Positions 44,924-57,100 of a DNA stretch of 64,000 nt are shown here, one piece after another. The notes below the pieces were generated by a model that was not told the DNA's origin, searched no databases, and saw only the letters and a list, made by a program, of their open reading frames with translations. The stretch is from Deuterostichococcus epilithicus (Eukaryota; Chlorophyta; Trebouxiophyceae; Prasiolales; Stichococcaceae). Position numbers and translations under genes: made by a program. Location: contig JAVTLE010000004.1 of NCBI GenBank assembly GCA_033439295.1, positions 1,364,012-1,428,011 of the forward strand. Reading direction: 5' to 3'. Each line of letters starts with the position of its first letter. The first letter of the stretch is position 1.

Positions 44924-47900
44924 ATGTCAGCCCGTAAAATTGACACTGTAACGCCAGCGCTGGAAGGTACCCGTGGCACCGCAAGGAGCACGCTGCCTGA
45001 CTGGAACACGTGCCCCGTGCAACTAACGGCAGTCAAATAATTGTGTCGACCGCAGAGCTGCTGCAAAAGGTGCCACCGTGGTGCAAGTGGCTGAGGCTCA
45101 TCTGGTGCGATGCGAGCGGTGTGCGCAGATGCAGGTGCGTCGCCAGCCTGGCAGGCTTGCAGGCATGCATGTCAGGCAACCGTGGGACGGTCCAACCATA
45201 CAACGGTCCACAAGCTCAGAAATTGCCTGATGCAAAACACTTTACCGCTTGCACTCGTCCTCTGTATACATACAAGGCAATAAGGGATGTTGTGTCTGCA
45301 GGATCATTCCGGCAATGCGCATCCGCAGCGCGGCGGTGGCCGGCGTCGGCCTCACACAGGCCTGCATGGGGTCGGCGACGCATTCGGACAGCCCTGCTCC
45401 CGGCTCGGGGCTGACGGCGGCGGGCGAGACGCGCATTGTGCCGGACCTGACCACCCTGCGGCAAGTGCCCTGGAAAGAGAGCCATTATGTGGCGCACATC
45501 GACATGCGCACCTCAGCGGGTGAGTCTGAACCCTTTGCACTGCTGCCAGGGCGCAGTGCAGGTTGCTGCAAGCCTGTGGGTTAAGTTGCAGAGTTGCCAG
45601 CAGCCTCTTCGTTGACGCTGCCGTGGCGTCCGCCGCGGCACTTGCTGCAGCGTCGTCAGCCTGCGTCCTGCGCACGGCGGCCTGGTCAACAATCCTTCAG
45701 AAATCAGAGGAAGCCTGCACTTTCGAAGGCTGCGTGCGCATGTGAAGCACGACATGCTGCAGGGGAGCCGTGGGCGTACTGCCCGCGCAATGCGCTGCGG
45801 AGGGCGCTAGCGGCACTCGAGTCCGAATTTGGTATCACCATGAAGGTGTAGTGCTGCATGTCGTGTTTCATTCCGCCCTTATGGGTAATTTTGCGCCTGA
45901 TGGGCAAGCCTGGTCCGTTACTGCCTGTGCGGGTTACCCGTCGTGCCGTGGTGGCAAATGGTCCCAACCCTCAGTGGTATGCCTGCGATGGGTTCCCACC
46001 TGCAGTGTGCCATGCGTCAGGTGGGCTGCGAGATAGAGTTCTACCTGCTGCGAAAGGCGCCCGACAAGTCGAAAGGCGAAGTCCCGGAGCCACTGGACGA
46101 CTCCCGGTACTGCCAGTCCAGCGCCGCCGACGCCGCGGAGGAAGGTGATACGCTTTCACAGTTGGCGCTGGGAGGGGTGAGCGCTCTGCAGTGCGAAGCA
46201 CAGCGCACAGGCCTCAACGCGTATGAAGGGCCAGCCAGCAGCCAGGGAGAGGCGCAGCTGCGTTCCAGGCTTCATTAATTTGAGGGGAGCCGCCCACCAA
46301 TTGTCCAGCCGCATGATGGATGTGGAAAGTCCGTTCTGCAGCTGTCTGCCAGGTGTGCATCGGCCTCAGCAAGGATGCATACGTGAACCGCCTGCCGCAG
46401 CACACACGACAGCCATCATCGGGCGGTGCAGCACCTGTCCATCGCAGACCTGGATTGTACCACCACTGCCAAGCACGCCCCCATCTCTTCCGCTCCGGTG
46501 CCGCCTCACGAGCCCAGAAACCACTACTGCCAAGCGCGCTCTACCTTGCCGCCGCAGACATGGAGGCCATCATCGGGGCGGTCCAGCTGCTGTCGGGGGC
46601 GGCAGTTGAGCAGTGGCATGCGGAGGGCGGCGGCGGGCAGTACGAGATCGCCACGTCGCACACCAGCGCCTTTGCAGCAGCGGACGCGCTCGTGCTGACG
46701 CGCGAGGCGATCGTGGACACAGCGGCGCGGTCGGGCCGGCCCGCGACGCTGCTGCCGAAACCGTTTGAACACCACTCGGGATCTGGCTCGCATGTGCACT
46801 TCAGCGTGTACCAGGTCCGCAGGCACTTTTCGCAGCAGAGCTGAGTGCATGACATGCATGCGGAGCGTCGTGGGTTCATGGCTCGTGCAGGGTGCGCATT
46901 TGAACCGGCATGTTAGTGCAGCGGAGGCCTTGCGTGGATCGGTCTGAGGCTCTGCTGCCTCGCTGCAGACCGCGCCAGGGGTGAGCCTCACAAGAAGGTC
47001 ACGCGTTATGCAGGGTGAGCCTTACAACCGCACCCTGCATTTCAGTTGTGACACCGGCCTTTTGCTGCGCATAGGACGGCAGCAACCTGCTATCCGGCGG
47101 GCTGCCGGAGGCGAACGGGCTGAGTGAGGCGGGCGAGCACTTCCTGTCGGGTGTGCTGGGTGCGTTTGTACCTCCAATGCCGACGCTGCTGCATGATGCA
47201 CCCAGAGCAGATCCGCACCACGACATGGCTGCCCGTCCGGAGGGTGCCTCACCACATGAAAACAACGCAACCAATATCCGTACGCCTGCAGGCCACCTAC
47301 CCGGCATTGTGGCCTTCCTTGCGGCGAGCCCCAACAGCTACCGGCGTCTTGCGCCCAGCACCTGGACAGGCGCCTACCAGGTGAGGGTGTTTCTTCACCC
47401 TGGCCGTGACTGGAATCACAGCGTGCGTGGGACCTCTGTGGAGGGATTGATGGACGTTCGTCCGCTGACGCATCCCCACCCCCCCGGGTCCCTCCACGCT
47501 CTGTCTTTGTCGCCAGGCTCCGCCCTTGCTGTGCGGCAAGCCCCAGGCTGGCAGCGGCCACAATCGTGCAATGGATCATGGCAGGCGGGGTGCGCACACT
47601 GAGAATCGGTAGTGACCTGACCTTGCCAGAAAGTCGACCCTGTTGTCAATGCAGTTGGCTGCTAGCGCGCTCAGCTGCCAGCTGCCGGCGCCCTGCAGGT
47701 TGACATGGCGTGCCAGAGCACATCCATCAAGATCTGCACAGAAAAATGCATCTACTCTGCCCGTTGTGAGCGGCAGCTGCGTTGAGCGGCAGCTGCAGAA
47801 GTGCATCGACACATAGACAGCTGAGCAGACACCCGTGTGTTTGCCCGCAGGCATGGGGGATCAACAATCGGGAGGCGGCCCTGCGATTCATACAGGAGGA

Positions 47901-48831
47901 GGGCGATGGTGCCAACTGCGAGCTCAAGGTGGGCCCGTTTCCGCCTGCAACAGTGGCAGCCAATGCTTGAAGACTGATGCGATAGTGGCGTTTCCTCCTG
48001 TCCTGCTGGAGCTGGGCCTTCAAGCGCATGTGCTCAGTACTGCTTGTTTTTACACTGCTGCGCTGGTGGCTTTGTCGGCAGCCTTCGACCCGGGGCTGCG
48101 GTGTCAGCTGCTGAGCTGATCGTTGTTCTGGGGTGCAGACGATGGATGCAACCGCAAACCCGCACCTGGCGCTCGCGGCAATTGCGACCGCAGGCCTGCT
48201 GGGCCTGCGGCGGGGCGGCAAACTGCCTCCTCCGGTGCAGGTGGGAAACCTCTGCGGAGCTAGTCGTGTGTACTGGCCAGCTGCGATGCTCAGCGTCCAT
48301 GAGAGGTGTCAAATGTGACCCACTCGCCGGCAGCATCCGGTGGCCAGACCTGCTGCATTGGGACCGATTCGTTGCTGCTCAAGTTGGTAGCGTCCAGCGA
48401 AGCGGATTTGATGCCAAACAGCTGCAATGCTCTTGCAGGTGGATGCAGCAAAGCTTACGCGGGACGAGCGGCTTCAGGAGGGCATTCGCATACTGCCGAC
48501 TAGCCTCACAGCGGCGCTGGACACCATGCAGATCGACAAAGGTGCGGGTCAAGTTTTTTGCGTGTCCGCAGGTGCAGGGCGCAGGACGCATCATGTGCAT
48601 TCGCACTGTGAAGTCGTGTACATGGGCACGTCATGCGATCGTATGCAGGTCCAATCTTGCCAAAAGGGAACTTGAAACGCATGTGCTCGTGCAGACCTCA
48701 TGGCGGGGCTGAGGTCGACGATTGGCGCGCCACTGCTGACGGCGTATGTGGCTGCCAAGCGGTCCGACGCAGCTCACTTCAAGGACGCTACACACGCTCA
48801 GGAGCAGGAGGCGTTGTGGCACCGCTATTGA
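44924..48831 (+). CDS. Glutamine synthetase-like ligase (GS-I fold, FluG/GlnT-type)
   Basis: Twelve exons: 44924-44966, 45056-45134, 45302-45519, 45763-45845, 46021-46144, 46558-46814, 47075-47159, 47292-47380, 47851-47928, 48139-48240, 48439-48541, 48695-48831. The start MSARKIDTVTPALE joins in phase to ELLQKVPPW. Family marks: LIWCDASGVRRCR (N-terminal beta-grasp), VGCEIEFYLLR (metal ExE), GGGGQYEIATSHTSAF, LLPKPFEHHSGSGSHVHFSV (metal/ATP His), NNREAALRF (substrate Arg) and MDATANPHLALAAIA. All catalytic blocks are present in order, so an active ATP-dependent amide-forming ligase is likely. It is not the usual plant GS-II. The substrate could be ammonia or an amine (gamma-glutamyl-polyamine type). 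No transit peptide is evident. Confidence 0.88.
46405..46450 (+). repeat. Short decayed copy of GS-like exon 6 start in the preceding intron
   Basis: The stretch gacagccatcatcgggcggt, then gcagcacctgtc, mirrors tggaggccatcatcggggcg, then gtccagctgctgtc of the exon (46561-46597). A second duplicated block (actgccaagc) occurs at 46467-46540. Confidence 0.5.
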
Positions 48832-51046
48832 CATCTTGATATTGCAAATCCTGGTATTGACATGGCTTGACGTGTTGTGACATCAACATTTGAGCGTCAG
48901 CGACGGTGCCTTGGTCCTTTGCACCTTTGGTTATGTACCGCGCCTCCAGCGATTCGAACCCTGCACAGCTGCACCATCCATTCACTTCCCATACCCATGC
49001 TAGACCGCCAGCCTGTTTCCTTCCTCCTCAGAGAGCGACAACTCCTTATTTGAGCAGACCTGATCAACCCTCCGGTCGCACGTGCTGTCTGGATGGGAAT
49101 CGGAATGACCACCTGGAGTACCGAAGTCAGGAAGCACGCCCTGCACACGTCTGTGGTTGTACCTGCTGCGACCGGTGAGACCCCATGCCCAACCTATGGT
49201 CGCGGACTCAAGCCGGCTGTGGGCGCGCCGGATGGACTGATGGGTCAGTTGACTGCGACGGGAGAGCGTTTTGTCCCAAATGTAGTGTCGCAGCGCCCGC
49301 CTGGCCGCCACCTGCAGCTTGACGCCTGCCGCTGTTGCCATCCTCCGCGGCTGCGGAACATTCCCAGTGTTGGTCTAATGCCCAACGCCTAAAAGTTTGC
49401 AACCCCAGTCTCATGCAAGTGTCGCAGAGATACCATCGCCCTGCAGGCACACCAGCCCACGACTGTCTGAGCTGCACCTGGCGCTCACACCGCCAGGGTG
49501 AGCAGACCAGTTGCGCGGCCCGAAAAACTTGAGGGCTTCCTGATAATGCAGCCAACGCGGATCCAGGCCGGGCAGCGGGTCCAGGCCGAGCTGTATGCTG
49601 CTGCGGATGCCACCTGTCTGTCTGTGATGTCTGGCATGGCAACACCGACGACGATGTGCTGCAGGCCGGCGAGCATCAGAAATCTATGGCAGCAGTGGGA
49701 ATCCTGTAACGGCACTGATGGCTGCAGATGGGTTTGTGCCGGGGGGCGCTCTCTCCCTATTTCTCTGGCTGCTTGTGCGACAAGGAAGCTGTGCCAGCTG
49801 TCCCGGCCAGCCTTCGACGATTGAGTCTGATTCGCCAAACTACTGTCCTTTTGCTGCTGAGGTCATTGTTGTCACAGACTGGGAGATCAATCCAGCCTAG
49901 GTAACAAAACTCTCTCGCCCGGCCAGAGCCGCTCCAGTGATCGAGTTCTGGGGAAACAACTGCTTTTCCCGTCCCCCAGCTCCGCTTGCCAGAAAGTTGA
50001 CAATGTGGGGTGAGCCTTACTACAGCCTACCTTGTCAACTTTTCAGCCAGCAGAACAGCCACGAACATAACGTTGCAGCCTGGAGATCAGACAAACACGT
50101 GGCCAGAGCGGTGCAGGGCGCGCGGGACTTGTGTGCCTGTGTGTCAGTCTTACGAGGAGTGAGCGCACCACCGCGGGCACGTCCTCGGCTTTCCTTGCAC
50201 CCAGGTACGGCGCCACAGCCTGTCGCAGAACTCAGCAGCCCTTCTGCAGCACGCGGGGGGCAGCAGCTTGGGCACGAACGTCGGACCGCGTTTCCGGCGC
50301 CGGCTGCCTGGCAACCCAAAGGCTGTCTGGCCTGTGGGCCTTCGCCGCTGGCCAAGGAAGCTTCAAGTTGTCTCGCGTATGCCGTCCCTCGTGTACGCTG
50401 TCCGCGATGCGGGCTGGTCGTGATGCTCGTGCGAGCAACTGGCTGCCAGTACGACGCCGTAAACCTGACTAGGCGCTCACAAAATGGAATCGAACCCCAG
50501 GGGTGCGCAAGGACACAATGTTTCAGTGGCCAGACCACAGCTCGTGCAATCGTTTCTGCCGGTCGCCGTGCTCTTTGCCACCGCCGGCCAACTGTTTTCT
50601 CCCAGCCGCAAGGCCTTTGGTCCTGGCCCTGTTCCGCTGGACCCGGGCAAGCCGTTGCTGGGTCCTACCATGCGATCTTATTTGATACGAGCTGGTTGCC
50701 GCGACCCTTCCCTGATGCCGTTTTTGCTGCTGCTCCAGGCGGGGCGCATCGTGCACATCGCATGACTCAGCTATTGTCGTCGTCGTCGTGCGAGCAGGTG
50801 AGCATCTGCAGAGGCCGAGTCCACATGGAGCGCGATCTCCTTCTGCAGCAAGTGTTCAGTCGTAAAGCCTCTCGCATGTTTGTCCCCGCGTTTGAGAGAA
50901 ATGCTGCTGCCGGATCTTGACATCCTCGCCTGCCAGCTGGGCAATGTCGAACAAGCTATTGCTCAAGGGTCACAGCACGCCCGCCAAAGCAACCAACCCC
51001 AACATTGCAGGCTTTTGAACGAGGTTGGGCTGCTGGAGGCACCAGT
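48832..51046. other. Intergenic stretch, no gene recognised
   Basis: About 2.2 kb between the GS-like gene and the zinc-binding gene. The longest open frame (49937-50920) has no recognisable features and overlaps competing frames on the other strand. tRNA-like B-box sequences (gattcgaaccc near 48951; aatcgaacccc near 50487) lack matching acceptor and anticodon arms. Confidence 0.4.
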
Positions 51047-52825
51047 ATGGATGCAGACGCAGACAGGCCGCGGCAAAGTGGCGGTGGCAGGGGCGCCCAC
51101 CGCCGGCGCGAGGATAAGCGGCCGGCCACCATACATGACCCCGACAGCCGCAAGAAGTGCGGCCACTGCCAGGTGGGCCTGGCCGTACGCCGGGAAGCAT
51201 TGCCTGTATCTGCAGGGCCCAGACGATGGTTACACCTGTACCGCAGCCGCATGGTGGCATCGAGTGAGCCCAGTACTGGCATGCATGGACCATGCGCAGG
51301 CACACCTTCTCACTTGAAAATGTTTAGCCGTCGCATACGCACTAACCCTCAATCCTTTCGCGCAGGAGATGAAGCAGTGCATCGAATTCTCTGCCGACGT
51401 TTCCCGTGGCGATGGCCTCCGTGGCTGGTGCAAGGTGCGGTTGCCCCCCAAGCAACCCTCATACTAGTCGATCGATGCATACCTGAGTGAGCAAAGACAG
51501 CGGCGCTTGTCTGGATTGTTGCCGAGCACGTAGTCGTGTCTGCATGCAGGTGTGCGAGGCAGAGGCGCGCAGCAACAGGTACAAAAAGCGCAAGGCGGCA
51601 GCCCAGGAGTCATCCGCTGCTCGCCGCAGGCACGCACCTTTTCACACGTTTGGCATGCATGCAAACATGGCGCTGGGTTACTCACACGTCAGCAAGCCGT
51701 GCTCATCAGCGAAAGGTTCAGGTAGTGGCTCCTGCGGTGGATGTGCTTTCTGAACCCATTGCTTGCAAATGCAGGCTGGAGCAGCCGCTGGGGGGCCTGC
51801 CGGCGTACCGCCGCAGCCCGCCCGCCGGCGAGCGGCCGACGCCCCTGCACCAGCTGCAGTCGCAGGCAGTGGCACAGCAGGCCCAGGCGCGCTATGACAT
51901 CGGCGAGCAGCATGAGCATCAGCAGCAACAGCAGGCCCAGCAGCAGCACCAAGCGCAGCGGGCGACGCTGGATGTGGCTTTCCTGCAGCAGCAGATGGCG
52001 GCGTGGCAGGCGCAGCACGCAGCCGCCGCCTCTGCTGCTGCCTTTGCCGGGGGCGCAGAGCAGGCGGCGGCCGCAGCCGCGCTGCCGCGCTCGGCGTTCC
52101 ACCCCGTGGCACACCGGCCGGCAACCGCCGCCGGGCAGGGCCTGCTGGCAGGCATCAGCGCCGCCACTGCCGCCGCTGGCGGCAGCCTGCCCCACCCGGC
52201 GCTGCCGTCGGGCGGCGCCCTGGCGGCGTACTTGGCCGCCATGGCAGCACCCCGCGGCCAGCAGCTGCAGGATCTTCCCCCAGCGGGTATGCCAGGCGAC
52301 GCGGCGGGCGGGTTCCTGTCGCCGCACGCGCAGCAGGCAGCCGTCAAGGTGGCGCCGCGGCCGCCGTCGCCGGCGACGTCGGACAGCGAGCTGTCTGCCG
52401 GCGAGATACTGACGGGCATGAAGCATGCAAACAATGGCGGCGGTGGCGCCCGAGCAGCGGCGCCGCCACGCCGGCGCCACACCTCTCCGCCGGCGCCGCC
52501 CGAGCCGCTGTGGCGCACGTCCACGCACTCAGAGAGCTCCGCCGGCGGCACGGTGCCGACACTGGTGTCGGCAGGGGCGTCGTCGCCGCCGTGGCTGGCG
52601 GAGGGACGCTACGCGAGCACGCCGCTGCCGCCAGCAGAGCAGCCGCACATACCGCGCCGCAGCCGAACGCGGGCGCCGGCGCCAGCCGCCGCTCGGCAGC
52701 CGGCGTTTGTGCCGTTCGCAGCACCGCCGGGCGGCGACCGCGAGATCGCGCAGTGGAGCGCGCAGCTGCTGGCGCTGATGCTGACCGTGCGGGCGGCCGG
52801 CGGCGCCCCGGTCGCGCAGCAGTGA
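51047..52825 (+). CDS. Cys-rich zinc-binding, Gln/Ala-rich regulator-like protein
   Basis: Four exons: 51047-51172, 51366-51434, 51550-~51584, 51774-52825, in phase. A basic N-terminus (RRREDKRPATIHDP) leads into SRKKCGHCQ, then EMKQCIEFSADVSRGDGLRG-WCK-VCEAEARSN. This CxxC ... F....DGL..WC..C layout resembles the small treble-clef/zinc-ribbon found next to HNH/endonuclease VII-type nucleases and in some algal regulators. No nuclease domain follows. The large last exon is low complexity: Gln-rich (EHQQQQQAQQQHQAQR), Ala-rich, then Pro/Ser/Arg-rich, ending APVAQQ. This suits a nuclear regulatory protein, but function is inferred only from composition. Confidence 0.6.
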
Positions 52826-54137
52826 TGGCGCGAGGGAGGTTCTGTTGATAACTCGTAGATCTCCAGGCGTTTTACAGCGTGTTGGCCGGCATTGGCCGGC
52901 CAAGCGGTGTCAACAGACAGTCTGCAGGCTGAGCCAACAGACGTTGTTCGTGCGCCAGCATCTGGTACGCGCTGATCATCATGGAATACGACCATCTTTT
53001 GACCAGCTGCCCGTAAAGGCAGTGAGTTTGACACTTATACCATATACCTAATTACGGTGGCGGCGGCGACGCTGGGTGCTCAGAAGTGCTTGGTTTCGAC
53101 ACCATAGGTATTTTCTATTCAACCCAAGTGGCCTATGCCGGCCGTGTGTTTTATTTTGAGGCGATCAGCCCCCATACGACTTGCACAGACCACAGAGAGA
53201 GATGTGCGCGTTGTAGGACACCTGCCCCAAGTGCTGTCAGACGGCTGGCGCATGACTAATCGGCTTTTGCACGCCTTTGACAGACCACAGCAAATAATTC
53301 TTGGGCCAGCCTAGTTCCCAGCCGGGCCAGTCAAGTTCTTCAAACCATTCAACATCAAAACTCAGGCGCGACAGACAGTCCGCAGCGCTCCCTGAGAGAG
53401 AATTTCAAAGGGGTTCACAGGAGGCCGACCAGGCGATAGCAGCATTAGGGCAGAATGGACAATAGCAGCATGGGCTGGCGCGCTCCTGCATCCCATCCGA
53501 ACGAGGACATCAGCCAGTGGCGTCCGCTCGCCACCGCTGTGCGAATCCTCCACCTTCCCACCAGCATCAGACACGATTTGCACGAAATGCATGCGAAGAC
53601 AGCGACTCGGGGTTGTGATCGACCCGGTCGATGACTACCAATACAAAACCACTTGTAACTTCGAGCGTGGATCATACCCTGGCGTCCCAACCCGTTCGAA
53701 ATCTTCACGTGTCGAGGCAATCTCAAGCTGCTGCCACGAACGCCCCTTTGTGCGGGTGTGGCAGTGCTGTGGGCTGCTGCCGCCGCGATCACACTGCGTT
53801 TCCGGTTGCCGGTCTGTGCGCTATACCACTGCTCACTCCTCCCCTCATCGCTGGTGGCGCGGACCACCTGACTGATGAGCGCTTGCAGCAACCCCCAACT
53901 TCCGGCTTGATATCGCACTGCAGGCCGCGGCGATAGCAGTACCGGTCGTCAGCGGGTACCTGACAGAGTGCCTGGCCGCTGGGAGGTGCGCGCTCCGGAC
54001 TTGTACCGCATCGGACAGCGCCGTCAAAATTCTGGTTTGCGGCAGAAGAGATGCACATTGCACAACGGCGGGCGCAATGCAGAGGACCTTCTCCGCCATG
54101 CACCACATGCCTCGAGTGTATCCACAGAAAGCTTCCT
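52826..54137. other. Intergenic stretch, no gene recognised
   Basis: About 1.3 kb between the zinc-binding gene and the EDR2-type gene. It is AT-richer in 53000-53400 than the surroundings. No coding or RNA feature is supported. Confidence 0.35.
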
Positions 54138-57100
54138 ATGCCAACTCACATCCTCGCATGCTCCCTGACATGGCGCAGAGTAGCAGACACGGGCGCGAAT
54201 GCTGGCGAGCGACCCGCGCAGCGCGGCTTTGCGCGCAGCGTCGCATGGCAGACCGTCCTTGCCGCCACCGGCGCCGGCAGCTGGCTCCTGTGGCAGCAGC
54301 CCGCGGCGCTGCCGGATGGATTTGCGGGTGTGTTCAACAGCAGAGGCGGGGTGACAGCCGGCCGCGGCTGGGGCTTCGGCAGCAGCGGCTGGGGCCTCCG
54401 GCCCACCGGCGGCTGGGGCGGCCCCGGCAGCTGGGGCTTCGGCGGGTCATGGGCGTCGGCGGCAGTGGACTTGACAGCCGCCTGGTGGCACAGTCTCGGC
54501 AACCGCACGTTCACGTGCTGGGCAGGTGCCCTGGTGGCCCTGGTGGCGCTGTGGCTGCTGCTGTGCCGCAGTGCCAGCCTGCGCCTCTTCGCCGCCACCG
54601 CAGGTGGGCGCGCACGTTTCTGTCGCAATGCTGCGGCAGAGATCTTCGGTCGCCCGATTGCTTCGAACACACTGATGATGTCCGCTTGTGTTGCGTTCAC
54701 AGCTGGACAAAGGCTTCTGATGCCATAACCTGGTGCCACAAAAACATATGCTTTGTTTGAGCCAAGGACTCGATCAAACTTACGGCATACAGATGGTCCC
54801 TACTCCCGTCCTTGCGCTTGCGTAGGGGTCCTGGCAGGCATCGAGGCGGTGCACCTCCGCTGGAGCGGCACAGCAGCCAGCTCAGCGGCAACGTCGTGCT
54901 CGACGCTGTCGTGGGTTGCTGCCGCCCTGACTGGCGCAGCCTGCCTGGCGTTCTGGGTGAGGGACACACTGGCTCTGATTTGGCCTGTAAAGTTCCGATG
55001 CCAGCATTCGACTGTACATACATATGCAGGTTGTTGCAGGTTTCAGACTTCATATGTCAACCAGGCAGGGGCGCATGGAAGGGGTTGTTTATGATACCCA
55101 TTGCCAAGTGCGGAAGGCTGCTGCCTTGGAATCTAGAGTTGAGAGCACCCTGCAAGGGAGGACGCCGTTGTTGACATGGACCCTCTGTGCCCGCTCCAGA
55201 CGGCAAGCCCAGCGCAGCCGGCTGAGCGGGTGTACACTGGACGGCGGTCGGCGGCGCCGGCAGCGCCGCTCGAGCGCGCCGCCACCCCCGGCGCACAGGC
55301 CCTGAAGGTGCGCCCCAAGGCTGCCCGGCCTCTGTGGCATCTTAGCAGCCTCCCTAGCAGCCCTGTACGGCATCATTGCACAGGCCCCAGCCGCTGTAGT
55401 ACAGGCTGCTGTGGCTTGGGCTGCATTGGCTGGGATTTGGGCGCAGGAGGCGGCCTGGGAAGCGCACTGAGTGCCGAGCACGCCAACATTATGGGTCCTG
55501 CTACAGTCTCCATGTGTCGGTCCAGCTGCACGTGTGTCTGTCAGCTGCACGTGTGTCTGTCAGCTGCACGTGTGTCTGTTGGGTGACTGACGGCAGCAGC
55601 CATTGCCCATGGTGCTGCGCAGAGCCTCAGCCAGTGCCTGTCGCCGCGGCTGGTGACGACGTCCATCTTCCGCGGTGGCAGCGGCGACGTGGCGCCGCAC
55701 CCCGACCCGAAGGACGGCGGCCACTTCATCGTGCAGCCCACTGGCACCTTCTCGCAGCCGATGCGCAGGCAGGCCGCATTCTTCCTGATTCGTCTTGAAA
55801 CACCTTGCAGATCAGGCCCAGCGCTGGGCCCATGCAGCATTCCTCATACTGGGGTTTTCTTTGCATGCGCTGCAAGCGGCATCTGTGAGGGCACGAGGGG
55901 CCTGACACTTTCGCGGCCGCCCTGCTGCAGACCGCATGCACTCTGTGCAACATTGCGGCGGAATATGGTCATTTCAAAGATCGCACCCTGGCTTCAGCTG
56001 GTGATCCGTTCCGTGCAGCCCGCTGGGCAACATGTTGGCGCGCGTGTCGGGCATGCTGCTGGGGCAGGCGACGGCGCCGGCGCCGCCGCCGGTGCCGCCC
56101 AAACCCTGGCTGGCCGACGAGCACCGGTCCATTGACGAGCACTTCTACAGCGAGCCCGGGCCCTTGGGCCTCAAGGTAAGCGTCTTTGAAGGTCCAGTCA
56201 CCAAGCTCTTGGTGTTGATGTCCACTGCCAGCGAAGAGATGCGGGCGGCAGGGGCCGTCGCCGGCAGCCGGCTGCTGCCACACGCCTCGCCTCAGCCTGC
56301 TGCGCTGCGGGCCAGAGGCAGGGCCGCCCGCCTTGCGCACAGATGTTGCAGCCCCCCTGGACGAGCATCGAAGACAGTAGAGTCCTGGCCCCTGTCCTCC
56401 CTGCCCTCGTGTCGCACAGAGCTCGCTGCTCTCAGCCCGCAGGTCTGCCTGCACGACAAGTGAAAGGTGGAGGCATAGACACTCGATATTGAGCTGCTGG
56501 CGGTGTGTTATTGTCGGACGTGGCGCCCACATACTGGCCTGCAGAAAACAGCAGCGATGGCCACTCCCGCTGGCCATGTCCCTCTGGCCGCAGGGCCGGG
56601 CCCGGCGTAATCTGCAGACCAGGAGGCAGGGGGAGGCGGAGGGCGTCAGGATGGAGCTGCTGGCGTGGATCCCGAACCAGGTCCCTGGCAACGAAGCATT
56701 GCTGACGCCCTGCCCTGCCCTGTCATGTGCAGGTGCGGGGCCCATCGTACCTGCAAGACAAGAAAAAGGTGGAGGCAGAAGGCGTGGAAATGGAGCTGCT
56801 GGCGGTCGATCTGGTGGATGTGGCACCCACCTTCCACATCGCGCGCCACCTGCCGGCAGTCCGCCACTCCACCGCGCCCTTCATGTTCGTCATGCAGGCG
56901 CGTGTCTTCCTTTCCACTTTGGGTCTGTCCCCTCGTCACTCGGCTGCACCCCTGATATCATTGTCTGCAGGATGGCTCCTCTGGTCTGGTCTGTGCCGCC
57001 CTGCCGCGGCCCCTGCGGCCGCCTCTGGGCGTGCACAAACATTGCTGCAAGCGAGTCTGGAAAAGGGCCACCTTCCTGTACGTTGCAACGCTGACGTGCC

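Noticed and set aside
48930-49010. Possible tRNA on the minus strand (GGTTCGAATC T-loop-like word)
   Set aside because: The T-stem does not pair well, and no 7-bp acceptor stem or anticodon arm can be drawn around it.
50470-50520. tRNA-like aatcgaacccc word
   Set aside because: Only the B-box resemblance is present; the other arms are missing.
49937-50920. Long open frame of 327 codons on the plus strand
   Set aside because: No domain, odd composition, and equally long competing frames on the other strand. Probably chance in GC-rich DNA.
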